In this document: one piece after another, positions 1 through 9,215 of the stretch
Numbering within the stretch: position 1 is the first letter of the stretch
How the letters are laid out: every line of letters starts with the position of its first letter
Origin: Rickettsiales bacterium
GTDB taxonomy: Bacteria > Pseudomonadota > Alphaproteobacteria > Rickettsiales > JABIRX01
Direction: 5' to 3'
Assembly (NCBI GenBank): GCA_016778805.1
Contig: JADHOX010000007.1
Coordinates: 1-40,860, forward strand
Length of the DNA stretch: 40,860 nt
The notes under the pieces: model-generated
The model's input: only the letters and a program-made list of their open reading frames with translations
Told to the model about the DNA's origin: nothing
Databases searched by the model: none
Translations under genes and position numbers: made by a program

Positions 1-1007
1 TTTATTTTAGCATTACCAATAACATTTTCAGATTCAGCAGCAAAACCAACAACAACTTTAGGTTTCAACTGACTATGACAAAGCAAACTAAGGATATCTG
101 GATTTTTTGTAAGAGTTATCGAAATATTATCGGTTTCTGTTTTTTTAATCTTATTTTTACTCACAGAAATAGGACGGTAGTCAGCAACTGCTGCCGATAA
201 AATTGCAAGATCCATATTTTCAACATTTGAAAAAACAGCATCATACATTTCATTTGCGGATTTTGCTTCAATCATCTTATGAAAAACACAGTCTATCTCA
301 ATATCAATCTTGCCATAAACAAAAGTAACTTCAGCACCAAATTCATGTAATGCCTTTGCAATAAAATACCCTTGCTTTCCCGAAGAGTAATTACTTATAT
401 ACCTAACTGGATCAATAGGTTCAATTGTGGCTCCAGCTGAGATCAATACTCTTTTACCAGAAACTTTTGCTCGCAATTGCTCCATTTCATTGATTTTAGT
501 TAACACATCATGAAACTCTACCAACCTTCCTAAACCCGTTTCACCACAAGCTAAAGATCCAGAATCTGGACCAATAAAAATATGCCCATGAGATGATAAT
601 TTTTTGAGACTTTCTTTTGTAACTTTATTTTGATACATTTTAGTATTCATAGCAGGGACAAATATTACCTTTTTATCACTTGCAAGAATTGTCGCTGCCG
701 CCAAGTTATCAGCAAAGCCAAATGCTACTTTATTAAGAAAATGTGCAGTTGCTGGATAAACAACGATATAATCATTTTTTCGAGATAAATTAATATGATG
801 CATATTCTCTGCTTCATATTTACTCCACAAATTGTCATTAACTTTTATTTTCAGTAGTTCCTCAATATCAGATTTTTTGACAAATTTTTTTGCAGAATCT
901 GTCATAATTACATCAATAGAAAAACCTCTAATTTTCAATTGTTTTAAAAGCTCAAAAGACTTAGGAGCAGCAACAGAACCAGTAACAATGACTAGAATAT
1001 TAGACAT
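1..1007 (-). CDS. coaBC: Bifunctional CoaBC (Dfp): phosphopantothenoylcysteine decarboxylase / phosphopantothenate-cysteine ligase, 3' part outside window
   Basis: Two consecutive steps of coenzyme A synthesis: joining cysteine to 4'-phosphopantothenate, then decarboxylating the product. The reading frame starts at ATG 1007-1005 and runs open to the left edge, so about 335 N-terminal residues are visible and the C-terminus is missing. The N-terminal flavin-binding CoaC half shows the catalytic histidine (NMHHINLS), the PAMNTKM motif and the substrate-flap cysteine (LACGETGLGRL). The CoaB half shows SAGATIEPIDPVRYISNYSSGKQG and AVADYRP, which match the nucleotide and dimer motifs of the family. 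The gene lies 32 bp downstream of ihfB on the same strand and may be the last gene of the aroA-rpsA block. The truncation is a window edge effect, not a pseudogene. Confidence 0.95.
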   Translation of the reverse strand, partial: MSNILVIVTGSVAAPKSFELLKQLKIRGFSIDVIMTDSAKKFVKKSDIEELLKIKVNDNLWSKYEAENMHHINLSRKNDYIVVYPATAHFLNKVAFGFADNLAAATILASDKKVIFVPAMNTKMYQNKVTKESLKKLSSHGHIFIGPDSGSLACGETGLGRLVEFHDVLTKINEMEQLRAKVSGKRVLISAGATIEPIDPVRYISNYSSGKQGYFIAKALHEFGAEVTFVYGKIDIEIDCVFHKMIEAKSANEMYDAVFSNVENMDLAILSAAVADYRPISVSKNKIKKTETDNISITLTKNPDILSLLCHSQLKPKVVVGFAAESENVIGNAKI

Positions 1008-1039
1008 AATAAATTCTCATATCAAAAAAAATCCTAAAA

Positions 1040-1312
1040 TTAAGAAATTTTGTGCAATTTTTTACTACATTTAAAGAATGGTATATTTTTAGAAGCTATC
1101 TCAACATACTTACCAGTTTTTGGGTCAAAAAGCTTTCTTTCATCAAGCTTTTTAAGTTTAAAAACACCAAAATTTCTTATTTCAATTCTATAGTCACGTT
1201 TTAATGCCTCTGCAATATTTCTAAAAAACAAATTTACTACTCTTTCAACTAAAGGCTCTCCAAGCTCAGGATATTTTTTATTAAGCTTTTCAATTAGGTC
1301 TTTTTTGTTCAT
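1040..1312 (-). CDS. ihfB: HU/IHF-family DNA-bending protein, probably IHF beta-like
   Basis: A 90-residue histone-like protein that would bend DNA as a dimer. The family pattern is visible: an N-terminal helical part (MNKKDLIEKLNKKYPELG), the beta-sheet core IEIRNFGVFKLKK and the DNA-wrapping arm DPKTGKYVEI with the intercalating proline, followed by IPFFK. It starts with a 1-nt overlap (TAATG) on the sppA stop codon, so the two are translationally linked. The neighbourhood rpsA-sppA-ihfB resembles the proteobacterial rpsA/ihfB pairing, which favours IHF beta over HU. A second, more HU-like paralogue lies at 26698-26973. The C-terminus (KCSKKLHKIS) differs from the usual one. The subunit assignment is less sure than the family. 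Confidence 0.88.
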   Translation of the reverse strand: MNKKDLIEKLNKKYPELGEPLVERVVNLFFRNIAEALKRDYRIEIRNFGVFKLKKLDERKLFDPKTGKYVEIASKNIPFFKCSKKLHKIS

Positions 1313-2199
1313 TAGAATATTGAAAAAACGTTATTGTTATCTTGCCATAATTTAAAAAGCGGAGATAGTATTTGAAACAAATTAGAAACATCGTCTTTCT
1401 TGAGTTTCACTTCCTTAATTTTGGTATTTTCCTCAATATCATTCTCAAGCAAGTATGTTTTAACTGAAGCAAAATCTCCAACCTGATCAATAAGACCTAA
1501 CTCTAAAGCTTTATTTCCGGTAAAAACTTTACCAGAAATAACCTCTTGTAAGTTTGAATCTTCGATATTTCTGTTAGCAGTCACAATATTTACAAACATT
1601 TTATAAATATCATCAATTAAAACTTTTAGCGATTCTATTGCTTCAGGCGTTAAGTCTTCTGCGAAATGTGGTATAGCTTTTAATGGTGAAGATTTAATAA
1701 CAATAGGCTTTATTCCCAGTGATTTTGCTAGATCTTGAATATTTGCTGCCTGCATAACAACCCCAATCGAGCCAATAATTGAACCTTGAGGAGCAACAAT
1801 GTGATTTGCACCAATCGCAGCTAAATATGCTGCACTAGTCGCTTGAGAGCCAACAAAAACAATTGTTGGAACTTTGCTAGAAAACTGTTTTAATTTATTA
1901 AAAAGGAGTTCACCACCTACAACCGACCCGCCAGGACTATCAATATCAATAATTAAAGCCTTAAGATTTTCATCATTATATAGCTGATTAAGCTTATTTA
2001 ATCTATATTGATCATTACCAATAAAGCCTTTAATTGCTACTCTAGCTATGTAATCAGATTGAGGAGCCTTAATATTATCAAAGTTAAAACTTATAGCAAT
2101 CAGAGATATAAGTAGTACAACAGATACTGAGCGCCATAATATCAATTTTCTTCGAAAAAACTCATTATCAAAAAAACCAGATAATTTTGGGGTGTTCAT
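1312..2199 (-). CDS. sppA: Signal peptide peptidase SppA (short 36 kDa type)
   Basis: A membrane-anchored serine protease of the S49 family, which degrades released signal peptides. The 295 residues fit the short, single-domain type. A hydrophobic anchor spans about residues 19-38. The DSPGG loop is at 88-92. The likely nucleophile Ser122 lies in SQATSAAYLAA, and a lysine base (probably Lys174, in KSSPLKAIPHF) follows at the spacing typical of the family's Ser-Lys dyad. It sits 63 bp downstream of rpsA and overlaps ihfB by 1 nt. The catalytic residues are assigned by motif and spacing, not by structure. Confidence 0.92.
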   Translation of the reverse strand: MNTPKLSGFFDNEFFRRKLILWRSVSVVLLISLIAISFNFDNIKAPQSDYIARVAIKGFIGNDQYRLNKLNQLYNDENLKALIIDIDSPGGSVVGGELLFNKLKQFSSKVPTIVFVGSQATSAAYLAAIGANHIVAPQGSIIGSIGVVMQAANIQDLAKSLGIKPIVIKSSPLKAIPHFAEDLTPEAIESLKVLIDDIYKMFVNIVTANRNIEDSNLQEVISGKVFTGNKALELGLIDQVGDFASVKTYLLENDIEENTKIKEVKLKKDDVSNLFQILSPLFKLWQDNNNVFSIF

Positions 2200-2262
2200 A
2201 AAATACTATAATTCATTAATGCACCTCAAGATAGCTCCCAAAATGAAAAAAGAAACTAATAA

Positions 2263-4032
2263 TTATTTAGTTTCTTTATTTGCATCTTTTTGATCTAAAT
2301 CACCAAAGGCATCACCTAAAATATCACCTAGGCTTGCACCACTTGTTGCTGACCCATACTCTTTAATAGCTTTTTTCTCATCTTGAATTTCTAAAGCCTT
2401 AATTGATAAAGTGATATTTTGTGAATCAGGATCAATTTTGACAACTTTAGCATCAATTTTTTCACCTTCAGCAAATCTCTCAGATCTTTGATCAAATTTA
2501 TCTTTTGCAAGGTCATGCTTTTTAATAAAAGCATTTAAAGAGTCACCTATTATAACTTCAATACCTTCAGGCTTAACTTTACTTACAACACAGGTTACAC
2601 GCTTATCTTCATCCATTAAGTCGTTTATATTACTATATGGATTGTCAGAAAGTTGTTTTACACCAAGTGACAATCGTTCTTTTTCAGATGATAACTCGAT
2701 AATTTTAACTTCAATTTCATCACCAATATTGTAATTTTGAGCCAATTGTCTTCCATCATTACCCCAAGAAAGATTATTGTAGTATAACAACCCTTCAATA
2801 TTAGCTGAAACTTCAACTGACATATTATTCTCAAATTTGGCAACTATCTTACCTTTAACAATATCATCAACTTTATTGTTTGCTGAGAAATCAGCCCATG
2901 GATTATCTTCACAACGCTTCATACTTAAGCTAATTCTATGCTTATCACGATCAATTTCTAAGATAACAACGTCAACTTTTTGACCAGGCTTAATCTCTTT
3001 CATAGCATCTTTTACTGCTCTAGACCATGTAACTTCAGAAATATGAACTAGGCCTTCAATACCTTTTGCAATTTCAACAAAAATTCCATAATCAGTAACA
3101 CTAGATACAGTTGCAGAAATTTTAGAGTTTTTATCCATACCCTCAGATATTTTACCCCAAGGATCATTTTCAAGCTGTTTAATTCCAAGTGAAACTTGCT
3201 TTTTAACAGAATCATATTTGATAACTTTAACTTGAACTTTTTGACCTAAACTTAATTTCTCAGATGGATGAGAAATTCTTGACCATGATATATCAGCTAT
3301 ATGAACTAAACCATCGATAGTTCCAAGATCAATAAATGCACCGTAATTAGTTATATTTTTAACAGTTCCGTCCATTACTTGACCTGGCTCAATTGATTCA
3401 AGAATACTATTAACAGCTTTTTGGTGACCAGATTCTAAAATTGCTCTTCTTGAAACTACAACATTTCCTCTAAGCTCATCCATTTTAAGAACTTTAAAAG
3501 GCTGTTTAATTCCAACTAAATTTGATACATCTTTTACTGGTCTAACATCTACTTGGCTACCAGGTAGGAATGCTGTTAAATGATTAATATCAACGATAAA
3601 TCCGCCCTTTACGCGGCCAATAATTTCACCTTCAACATCTTCTTCTTTGCCGAATTTGTCTTTTACTTCTAACCAGCTATTTTCTTGTAGAACTCTTTCT
3701 CTTGAAAGGTTAATTCTTCCATCCATGCCTTCTAGTGACTCAATATATACACCTATTTCATCACCTACTTTAATAGTTTTATTCAAACCATCTAAGGCTA
3801 ACTCTTTATCGTCAACTATTCCTTCTGATTTCAAACCAACATCAACAATTGCGTGACCATTTTCAAAGCCTACTACGGTTCCATTTACTATACCGCCTTC
3901 TTTATTAATATTTTGGAAAAAATCTTTAATGAGATTCGCAAATGAATCTTGGGGATTTGAATTTTCAGGGTTAATTGTTGAGGTAGATTCTTGTTCAGTT
4001 TTATTTTCTGATGTATTTAAATCGTTGACCAT
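2263..4032 (-). CDS. rpsA: 30S ribosomal protein S1
   Basis: The mRNA-binding protein of the small ribosomal subunit, needed for initiation on weakly structured or SD-poor messages. The 589 residues contain six S1 (OB-fold) domains, at about 48-112, 132-196, 218-286, 304-373, 389-459 and 475-545. Domain 3 carries the hallmark NYGAFIDLGTIDGLVHIADISW. An acidic and polar N-terminal extension of about 40 residues precedes domain 1. The start ATG is at 4032-4030, and I see no strong Shine-Dalgarno sequence. A TATAAT hexamer on the minus strand (4061-4056) just upstream could give rpsA its own promoter in addition to read-through from cmk, but no good -35 box goes with it. Confidence 0.97.
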   Translation of the reverse strand: MVNDLNTSENKTEQESTSTINPENSNPQDSFANLIKDFFQNINKEGGIVNGTVVGFENGHAIVDVGLKSEGIVDDKELALDGLNKTIKVGDEIGVYIESLEGMDGRINLSRERVLQENSWLEVKDKFGKEEDVEGEIIGRVKGGFIVDINHLTAFLPGSQVDVRPVKDVSNLVGIKQPFKVLKMDELRGNVVVSRRAILESGHQKAVNSILESIEPGQVMDGTVKNITNYGAFIDLGTIDGLVHIADISWSRISHPSEKLSLGQKVQVKVIKYDSVKKQVSLGIKQLENDPWGKISEGMDKNSKISATVSSVTDYGIFVEIAKGIEGLVHISEVTWSRAVKDAMKEIKPGQKVDVVILEIDRDKHRISLSMKRCEDNPWADFSANNKVDDIVKGKIVAKFENNMSVEVSANIEGLLYYNNLSWGNDGRQLAQNYNIGDEIEVKIIELSSEKERLSLGVKQLSDNPYSNINDLMDEDKRVTCVVSKVKPEGIEVIIGDSLNAFIKKHDLAKDKFDQRSERFAEGEKIDAKVVKIDPDSQNITLSIKALEIQDEKKAIKEYGSATSGASLGDILGDAFGDLDQKDANKETK

Positions 4033-4101
4033 GGTTGTTAAAGTTAGTTAATAATATTATACTCCAATGCGGAGAACTGCTCGTAACTAAAGAAAATTAT
4101 G

Positions 4102-4719
4102 TTATTTGTCAATTAGTTCTAGAACTTTTTTTACAACGATATCAACCGATCCATAACTATTATCAATAACATTTGCCCCTTCTGGAATAATAAGAGGAGC
4201 TTCAGATCTATTTTTATCGTTAAAATCTCTTTGCTTTAAATCATCAGTAATGCTTTCCAAACTTCTATTTTGAATACCTTTTTGTATTAGTTGCTCGAAT
4301 CTTCTTCTTGCTCTAATTGTAACATCGGCATCTATGTAAAATTTATGGTCAGCCTCAGGACAAATAACAGAACCAGTATCCCTTCCATCAAGGACAACAT
4401 TTTGATGAGATTTAGCAAAATTTCTTTGCATAGATATCAAACTTTGTCGTACGGATTTCTCTTTTGCAATTTTTGAAGCTATTTTGGCAATTTCTTCTGA
4501 ATATAACTCATCTAATGATAAAATATCTTGATTTATCATAGAAACTAACTCACCGGATTTTTTAACAAAATTATCCAACATATCATGCTTTAAAACTAGA
4601 AAAGCAAAAGCTCGATATAATTTACCAGTATCTAAATATGCAGCTTGATAATGATCAGCAACTTTCGCCGCAATAGTTCCTTTACCTGAACCTGATGTTC
4701 CATCGAAAGTAATAATCAT
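4102..4719 (-). CDS. cmk: Cytidylate kinase
   Basis: Phosphorylates CMP and dCMP with ATP. The 205 residues start with the P-loop GTSGSGKGT (residues 7-15), and the CMP-kinase signature VVLDGRDTGSVICPEADHKF follows, with the LID-type segment RARRRFEQL. It is a little shorter than the typical 220-230 residues. It lies 8 bp after aroA and 69 bp before rpsA. The aroA-cmk-rpsA order is a widespread proteobacterial arrangement, which supports all three calls. Confidence 0.96.
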   Translation of the reverse strand: MIITFDGTSGSGKGTIAAKVADHYQAAYLDTGKLYRAFAFLVLKHDMLDNFVKKSGELVSMINQDILSLDELYSEEIAKIASKIAKEKSVRQSLISMQRNFAKSHQNVVLDGRDTGSVICPEADHKFYIDADVTIRARRRFEQLIQKGIQNRSLESITDDLKQRDFNDKNRSEAPLIIPEGANVIDNSYGSVDIVVKKVLELIDK

Positions 4720-4727
4720 AATTTTAA

Positions 4728-6047
4728 TTATTTAATTATATTAAAACCAAGTTGATCGATAATCTTGAAAAAATTTGGAAAACTTGTTGCTATCATCGAT
4801 ATATCATCAATAGTAATATCAATTTTACCAACTAATGCAAAGATCACAAATGACATACCGATTCTGTGATCTGAATGTGTTGCTATGTTAGCTTGATTAT
4901 AATTATCACCTCCAGTAACAACTAAATCATCGCCCTCGATTTCCACAGAAACACCACATAATTTTAGATTGTCATGCATTACCTGTAAGCGATCACATTC
5001 TTTCACCCTTAATTCTGCTAAGCCTTTAAAACGAGTTTCACCTTTAGTAAAAGCAGCAAGAATTGCCAAAATAGGATATTCATCAATTGCGCTAGGAACA
5101 ATTTCTGCTTCAACTTCAATTGCATGCAAAGTTGAATATTTAACACGAATATCAGCTACTAATTCTCCACATAAATAACGCTCATTTTCATATGATATTT
5201 TAGCACCCATTCTTTTTACAATATCAAAAAAGCCAATTCTAGTAGGACTAATACCAACATTTTTTAACAAAATATCAGAATCTTTAGTTAAAATCGCCAA
5301 AGCCGCAATAAAAGCAGCTGAAGAGGGATCTCCAGCAACATAAATATCTTTAGCTTTTACTTCACTTGTTGGATTGAGCGAAATGTGCATAATACCATCT
5401 ATAAGCTCACGTTTTAAATCAAACCCCAAATATTCCATCATAATTTCTGTATGGTCACGCGTTGGAATTGATTCAAAAACTTTTGTAATACCTACACTAT
5501 GAATACCAGCCAATAACACACCTGATTTTACTTGAGCAGAAGCAACATCCATTTCATATTCAATTGCTACCCCATCATTAATTCCATCGATTTGCATAGG
5601 CAACAAATGACCTTCTCTTGCTGTAAATTTTGTACCAAACTTTTCTAAAGGTCTTATTGTTCTTCCCATAGGCCTTTTAGTTAAACTAGAATCACCAAAT
5701 AATTGAGAGGTAATTGGTTGAGTCGCTAGTAAACCTGATATTAATCTTACTGTGGTACCAGAATTACCACAATCAAGTGGCTTAATTGGCTGCTTAAAGC
5801 CAAAACGACCATTACCATAAACTATATAATCATCACCGGTTTTTTCAATTTTAATCCCCAACTCTCTAAGAATGTTTAATGTACTAAAAACATCTTCAGA
5901 TTCTAACAAATTAGAAATTTGTGCTTTTCCGACACAAATAGCAAGAATCATTAAACTACGATGTGAAATTGATTTATCACCAGGAATTTTGACATCCCCT
6001 TGCAACTTAATTTCTTCATGATTATTTATTGTTAACTGCTTGACCAT
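4728..6047 (-). CDS. aroA: 3-phosphoshikimate 1-carboxyvinyltransferase (EPSP synthase)
   Basis: Joins shikimate 3-phosphate and phosphoenolpyruvate in the chorismate pathway. The 439 residues contain GDKSISHRSL (23-32), DCGNSGTTVRLISGL (92-106), SLTKRPMGRTIRPL, DPSSAAF and the PEP-site RVKECDRL. The SLTKRPMGR wording resembles class II (CP4-like) enzymes found in alphaproteobacteria. The position that is alanine in the glyphosate-tolerant CP4 enzyme is glycine here (Gly97 in GNSGTT). It is first in the aroA-cmk-rpsA-sppA-ihfB-coaBC run. Its start codon is only 14 bp from the divergent DUF445 gene. An intact aroA implies that chorismate-derived products matter, in line with the trp genes at 30132-32765. 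Confidence 0.96.
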   Translation of the reverse strand: MVKQLTINNHEEIKLQGDVKIPGDKSISHRSLMILAICVGKAQISNLLESEDVFSTLNILRELGIKIEKTGDDYIVYGNGRFGFKQPIKPLDCGNSGTTVRLISGLLATQPITSQLFGDSSLTKRPMGRTIRPLEKFGTKFTAREGHLLPMQIDGINDGVAIEYEMDVASAQVKSGVLLAGIHSVGITKVFESIPTRDHTEIMMEYLGFDLKRELIDGIMHISLNPTSEVKAKDIYVAGDPSSAAFIAALAILTKDSDILLKNVGISPTRIGFFDIVKRMGAKISYENERYLCGELVADIRVKYSTLHAIEVEAEIVPSAIDEYPILAILAAFTKGETRFKGLAELRVKECDRLQVMHDNLKLCGVSVEIEGDDLVVTGGDNYNQANIATHSDHRIGMSFVIFALVGKIDITIDDISMIATSFPNFFKIIDQLGFNIIK

Positions 6048-6061
6048 TTACCTTTTTAAAA

Positions 6062-6757
6062 ATGACTATTCTCGCTCAACATAAATCTCTTATAACTAAT
6101 TTAATAGCTTTTTTATTAACAATATCTGCTTTTTTATTACAACAAAACTTACTTTTTCACATCGGAATATTTGCTCTTTCAGGAGCAATTACAAATTGGC
6201 TAGCAATACATATGCTATTTGAAAAAATACCATTACTTTACGGATCAGGTATTATTCCAAGTCGTTTTGAAGATTTCAAATCAGGTATCAAAAACTTAAT
6301 AATTGAACAATTTTTTTCAAATGAAAATATTAACAAAATTCTTGGTGCAAACCCTAAAGACTCTTTATTTAATGATATTGCAGATAAAGTAAATTATGAA
6401 GAAACGTATAATTTATTAGTTAAAGCAATTGAAGACTCAAAATTAGGTTCAATGCTGAATATGTTTGGTGGCGCACAAATTTTAGATAATGCCAAAGATG
6501 AAATTATTGAAGCAATTGAAAAAATATTACATAAAATTTTAAACGATATTACTGATCAGAAATCTGATATCAAAGATCTTGCAAAAGAGTTTCATAATAA
6601 AGCTGAAGTCATAATTGATCAAAGACTATCAGAGCTAAGCCCAACGGAAGTTAAAGAAATAATTGCAAAAATAATCAAAAAACACCTCGGCTGGTTAGTA
6701 GTTTGGGGTGGTTTTTTTGGAGGATCAATTGGAGCTTTAGCAGCTTTAATAAATTAG
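6062..6757 (+). CDS. DUF445 family membrane protein
   Basis: A protein of the DUF445 family, with no established biochemical function. The 231 residues begin with a hydrophobic hairpin (about 12-50) that includes the family stretch GAITNWLAIHMLFEK, followed by LYGSGIIPSRFEDFKSGI. The soluble middle is helical and charged. The C-terminus ends in a further membrane segment, LVVWGGFFGGSIGALAALI. An in-frame stop at 6041-6043 fixes the start at ATG 6062. Only 14 bp separate it from the divergent aroA start, so its promoter must lie inside the aroA coding region. Its stop overlaps the convergent porin-like gene by 4 bp. Single gene, no operon partner. Confidence 0.85.
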   Translation: MTILAQHKSLITNLIAFLLTISAFLLQQNLLFHIGIFALSGAITNWLAIHMLFEKIPLLYGSGIIPSRFEDFKSGIKNLIIEQFFSNENINKILGANPKDSLFNDIADKVNYEETYNLLVKAIEDSKLGSMLNMFGGAQILDNAKDEIIEAIEKILHKILNDITDQKSDIKDLAKEFHNKAEVIIDQRLSELSPTEVKEIIAKIIKKHLGWLVVWGGFFGGSIGALAALIN

Positions 6758-7887
6758 AATTGATAATCATATAGGAATTGAACTGTAATAATATCTTTTG
6801 ACATATTGATATTATCTTGTTCTTGATTTCTTGTTCCAGCTCTAATTGTGAAATTATTTTCAAATCGATAACGAGCAGAAACACCAAAATCTTCGACGGT
6901 AATTTCATCTGTAGTTTGAAGTTTAGTATAATCCTGTTTACTCATCATAACATTGAATCCCCAATTTCTATACTCAAGACCCAATGCATAAATTATAGAC
7001 TTAAAATCAGCTGGAAGATATTGATCATCACCAAATTCTTGATTAAAATCATTGTTAAAACTATTGAAATTTTGAATATCAACAAATTCTACTACTGGCT
7101 TCAATACAAGATTATTAAAAAAATTCTTTTTAAAACCAAAGGTCACTGAATAACCCTCCTCATCTTCAATATTTAAAGAGGCATCATTAGTTAGGAATCT
7201 ATAACTTAGATTATAAAACATGCCATCAAAGACATTTAAATCCTCAGCTTTTAGATTAAGAGTAAAAGATGACAATGATCCTGAATCAGAAGCTAAACCG
7301 ACTTTATTTTGTGATATATCCCTTCTTGTAAAAATTGAATCAGAGAGATTCGAATCATCATAATAAAAAGTTGTTAGAGATAAATCATGTTGACCATAAT
7401 TATCTAAATTCATTTTCATAGTACCAGAAATGGCAATTTTACCAGTTATTTTATAAATTTCGGCAATATCATTTGTCCAGATACCATTGCGTAAATTTTG
7501 ATCCCATAAATATGCAAAATTAGGATTATATTTTCCAATCACTAATGCTGCTTCATCATTCTCAAAATTAAGAAAAAACTCATTTAAAACTAGCCCCTCA
7601 TTTTCAAAACTACCGCTATCTTCAGGGTCTTTTAACAACTCAAAAACCCAAGAGGTTTTTAGTGCAACACCTTGATTGAAATTAAAATCTAACTTTGGGT
7701 AAAGCTCTAACATTAAAGCAGAATAATTATATTCTGAATCTGTTGTAGTTGAGCTGTCATCAGAATAATTACTTATATTATCAAATCTAAGCTTGGTCAA
7801 ATTTTCAAAAGATATAGGCAAAGTTTGAGCCTGTAATGTTTTTGAAAAAAAAATTACTAATAAAAATAGCCTAAAACCTTTAAACAT
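6754..7887 (-). CDS. Outer-membrane beta-barrel (porin-like) protein
   Basis: Probably an outer-membrane channel. The start is ATG 7887-7885, giving 377 residues, because a clear GGAG ribosome binding site (7897-7894) sits 6 nt before it. An upstream in-frame TTG at 7899 would place the GGAG inside the gene. A signal peptide (MFKGFRLFLLVIFFSKTLQA, then QTLP) is followed by many amphipathic beta-strand-like segments with alternating aromatic and polar residues. The chain ends in an aromatic-rich strand with a terminal phenylalanine (FLYDYQF), the usual C-terminal signal for barrel insertion. I do not recognise a specific porin family. It follows pdhC by 13 nt and is therefore the last gene of the pyruvate dehydrogenase operon, an unusual place for a porin. 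Confidence 0.7.
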   Translation of the reverse strand: MFKGFRLFLLVIFFSKTLQAQTLPISFENLTKLRFDNISNYSDDSSTTTDSEYNYSALMLELYPKLDFNFNQGVALKTSWVFELLKDPEDSGSFENEGLVLNEFFLNFENDEAALVIGKYNPNFAYLWDQNLRNGIWTNDIAEIYKITGKIAISGTMKMNLDNYGQHDLSLTTFYYDDSNLSDSIFTRRDISQNKVGLASDSGSLSSFTLNLKAEDLNVFDGMFYNLSYRFLTNDASLNIEDEEGYSVTFGFKKNFFNNLVLKPVVEFVDIQNFNSFNNDFNQEFGDDQYLPADFKSIIYALGLEYRNWGFNVMMSKQDYTKLQTTDEITVEDFGVSARYRFENNFTIRAGTRNQEQDNINMSKDIITVQFLYDYQF

Positions 7888-7893
7888 AAAATG

Positions 7894-7897
7894 CTCC
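7894..7897 (-). promoter_or_regulatory. Ribosome binding site that decides the porin-like gene start
   Basis: GGAG on the minus strand, 6 nt before ATG 7887. It lies between the pdhC stop codon and the porin start and selects this ATG over the in-frame TTG at 7899. Most other genes in the window lack such a clear Shine-Dalgarno sequence. Confidence 0.7.
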
Positions 7898-7900
7898 AAT

Positions 7901-9199
7901 TTAGATTAATAATGATGCCGGATTTTCAATATAAAATTTAAATCGATTCAAAAACTCAGCTCCCACGGCTCCATCTACAACTCTATGATCACATGAGATT
8001 GTAAAGTCGGTCATATTAGCAATGTTAATTGTATTATCAGATGTAACTACAGGTCTTTTCTCCGTTGCGCCAACAGCAAGTATACAACTTTGAGGCGGGT
8101 TCACAATAGCAGAAAAATGTTTAATTCCATACATTCCTAAATTAGAAATACTAAACCCTCCACCTTGAAATTCATGAGGTTGAAGTTTGTTATCTCTGGC
8201 TTTTTTAGCAAGCTTCTTCATCTCTGCTGAAATTGATTTTAAAGATTTTTGATCAGAATTAGCAACAATTGGAGTAATTAAGCCATCTTCAGTTGCCACA
8301 GCTACAGAAATATCAACATTGTTATATACATAAATTTCTTTTTCTGTCCATGAAGCGTTAGCCTTTGGAACATCTCTTAAAGCAAGTGCTGAAGCCTTAA
8401 TAATAAAATCATTAATTGAGATTTTATAAATTGGCTTGCCATGCTCATCTTTACTTGCAGCACTATTAATTTGAGACCTAACTTCCAATAAACTATCCAT
8501 TTTACAATCAATAGTTAGATAAAAATGCGGAATTGTTTGTTTAGCAACTAATAGTCTTTCAGCAATAACTTTTCTAACATTATTATTTGGAACAAGTTTT
8601 GCTTCAATATTATTTCTAACCACAAAATCCCCAGAACTTGCTTTAGTAAGAAAATTCTCAACATCTTCTTTTGTAACTCGCTCATTTGGACCAGTTCCTT
8701 TAATTAAGGCTAGATTAACTGAATTTATTTCAGCTAATTTTTTTGCAACAGGCGTTGCTTTTACTTCAATAGCATCAGCTTGAGTTAAGTTTACAACCGG
8801 CTTTATAGCCTCGATAGTTTTAAAATTATTTGATGATGGATTCGAGTCCTTTGGAGCTGCAGATTCTGATTGAGGTTGCGGAGCTTCCTTAGTTTCTGCT
8901 TTGGCTTCCACTATTGGAACTTTAACTTCATATGAATCCAATACTGACTTATCTTCACCTTCTTCTAATAACAAGGCAATAACAGTATTTACTGCAATAT
9001 TTTCTGAACCTTCTGAAATCAAGACTCTACCAACAATGCCACTATCTACAACTTCTACTTCCATTGTAGCCTTATCAGTTTCGATTTCTGCAATAACATC
9101 ACCCGGATTAACTTCATCTCCTTCTTTTTTAACCCATTTTGCGAGATTACCCTCTTTCATTGTTGGAGATAGGGCTGGCATAAGAATTTCAATAGGCAT
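7901..9199 (-). CDS. pdhC: Pyruvate dehydrogenase E2, dihydrolipoamide acetyltransferase
   Basis: The core acetyltransferase of the pyruvate dehydrogenase complex. It accepts the acetyl group from E1 on a lipoyl arm and passes it to CoA. The 432 residues show one N-terminal lipoyl domain (about 1-76) with the lipoylated Lys43 in ETDKATMEVE. Then come an Ala/Pro/Glu-rich linker, a peripheral-subunit-binding domain (about 145-185, ATPVAKKLAEIN) and the catalytic domain. The catalytic domain ends in the active-site motif DHRVVDGAVGAEFLNRF. Start at ATG 9199, 16 bp after pdhB. Confidence 0.96.
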   Translation of the reverse strand: MPIEILMPALSPTMKEGNLAKWVKKEGDEVNPGDVIAEIETDKATMEVEVVDSGIVGRVLISEGSENIAVNTVIALLLEEGEDKSVLDSYEVKVPIVEAKAETKEAPQPQSESAAPKDSNPSSNNFKTIEAIKPVVNLTQADAIEVKATPVAKKLAEINSVNLALIKGTGPNERVTKEDVENFLTKASSGDFVVRNNIEAKLVPNNNVRKVIAERLLVAKQTIPHFYLTIDCKMDSLLEVRSQINSAASKDEHGKPIYKISINDFIIKASALALRDVPKANASWTEKEIYVYNNVDISVAVATEDGLITPIVANSDQKSLKSISAEMKKLAKKARDNKLQPHEFQGGGFSISNLGMYGIKHFSAIVNPPQSCILAVGATEKRPVVTSDNTINIANMTDFTISCDHRVVDGAVGAEFLNRFKFYIENPASLLI

Positions 9200-9215
9200 A
9201 AGTATATCTAAATAA

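Noticed and set aside
1-1007. coaBC as a pseudogene because it lacks a stop codon
   Set aside because: The frame is intact with all motifs present and simply leaves the window; the same holds for nadB at the right end.
4056-4061. TATAAT before rpsA as a full promoter
   Set aside because: No acceptable -35 box at 15-19 bp, so it is mentioned in the rpsA entry only.
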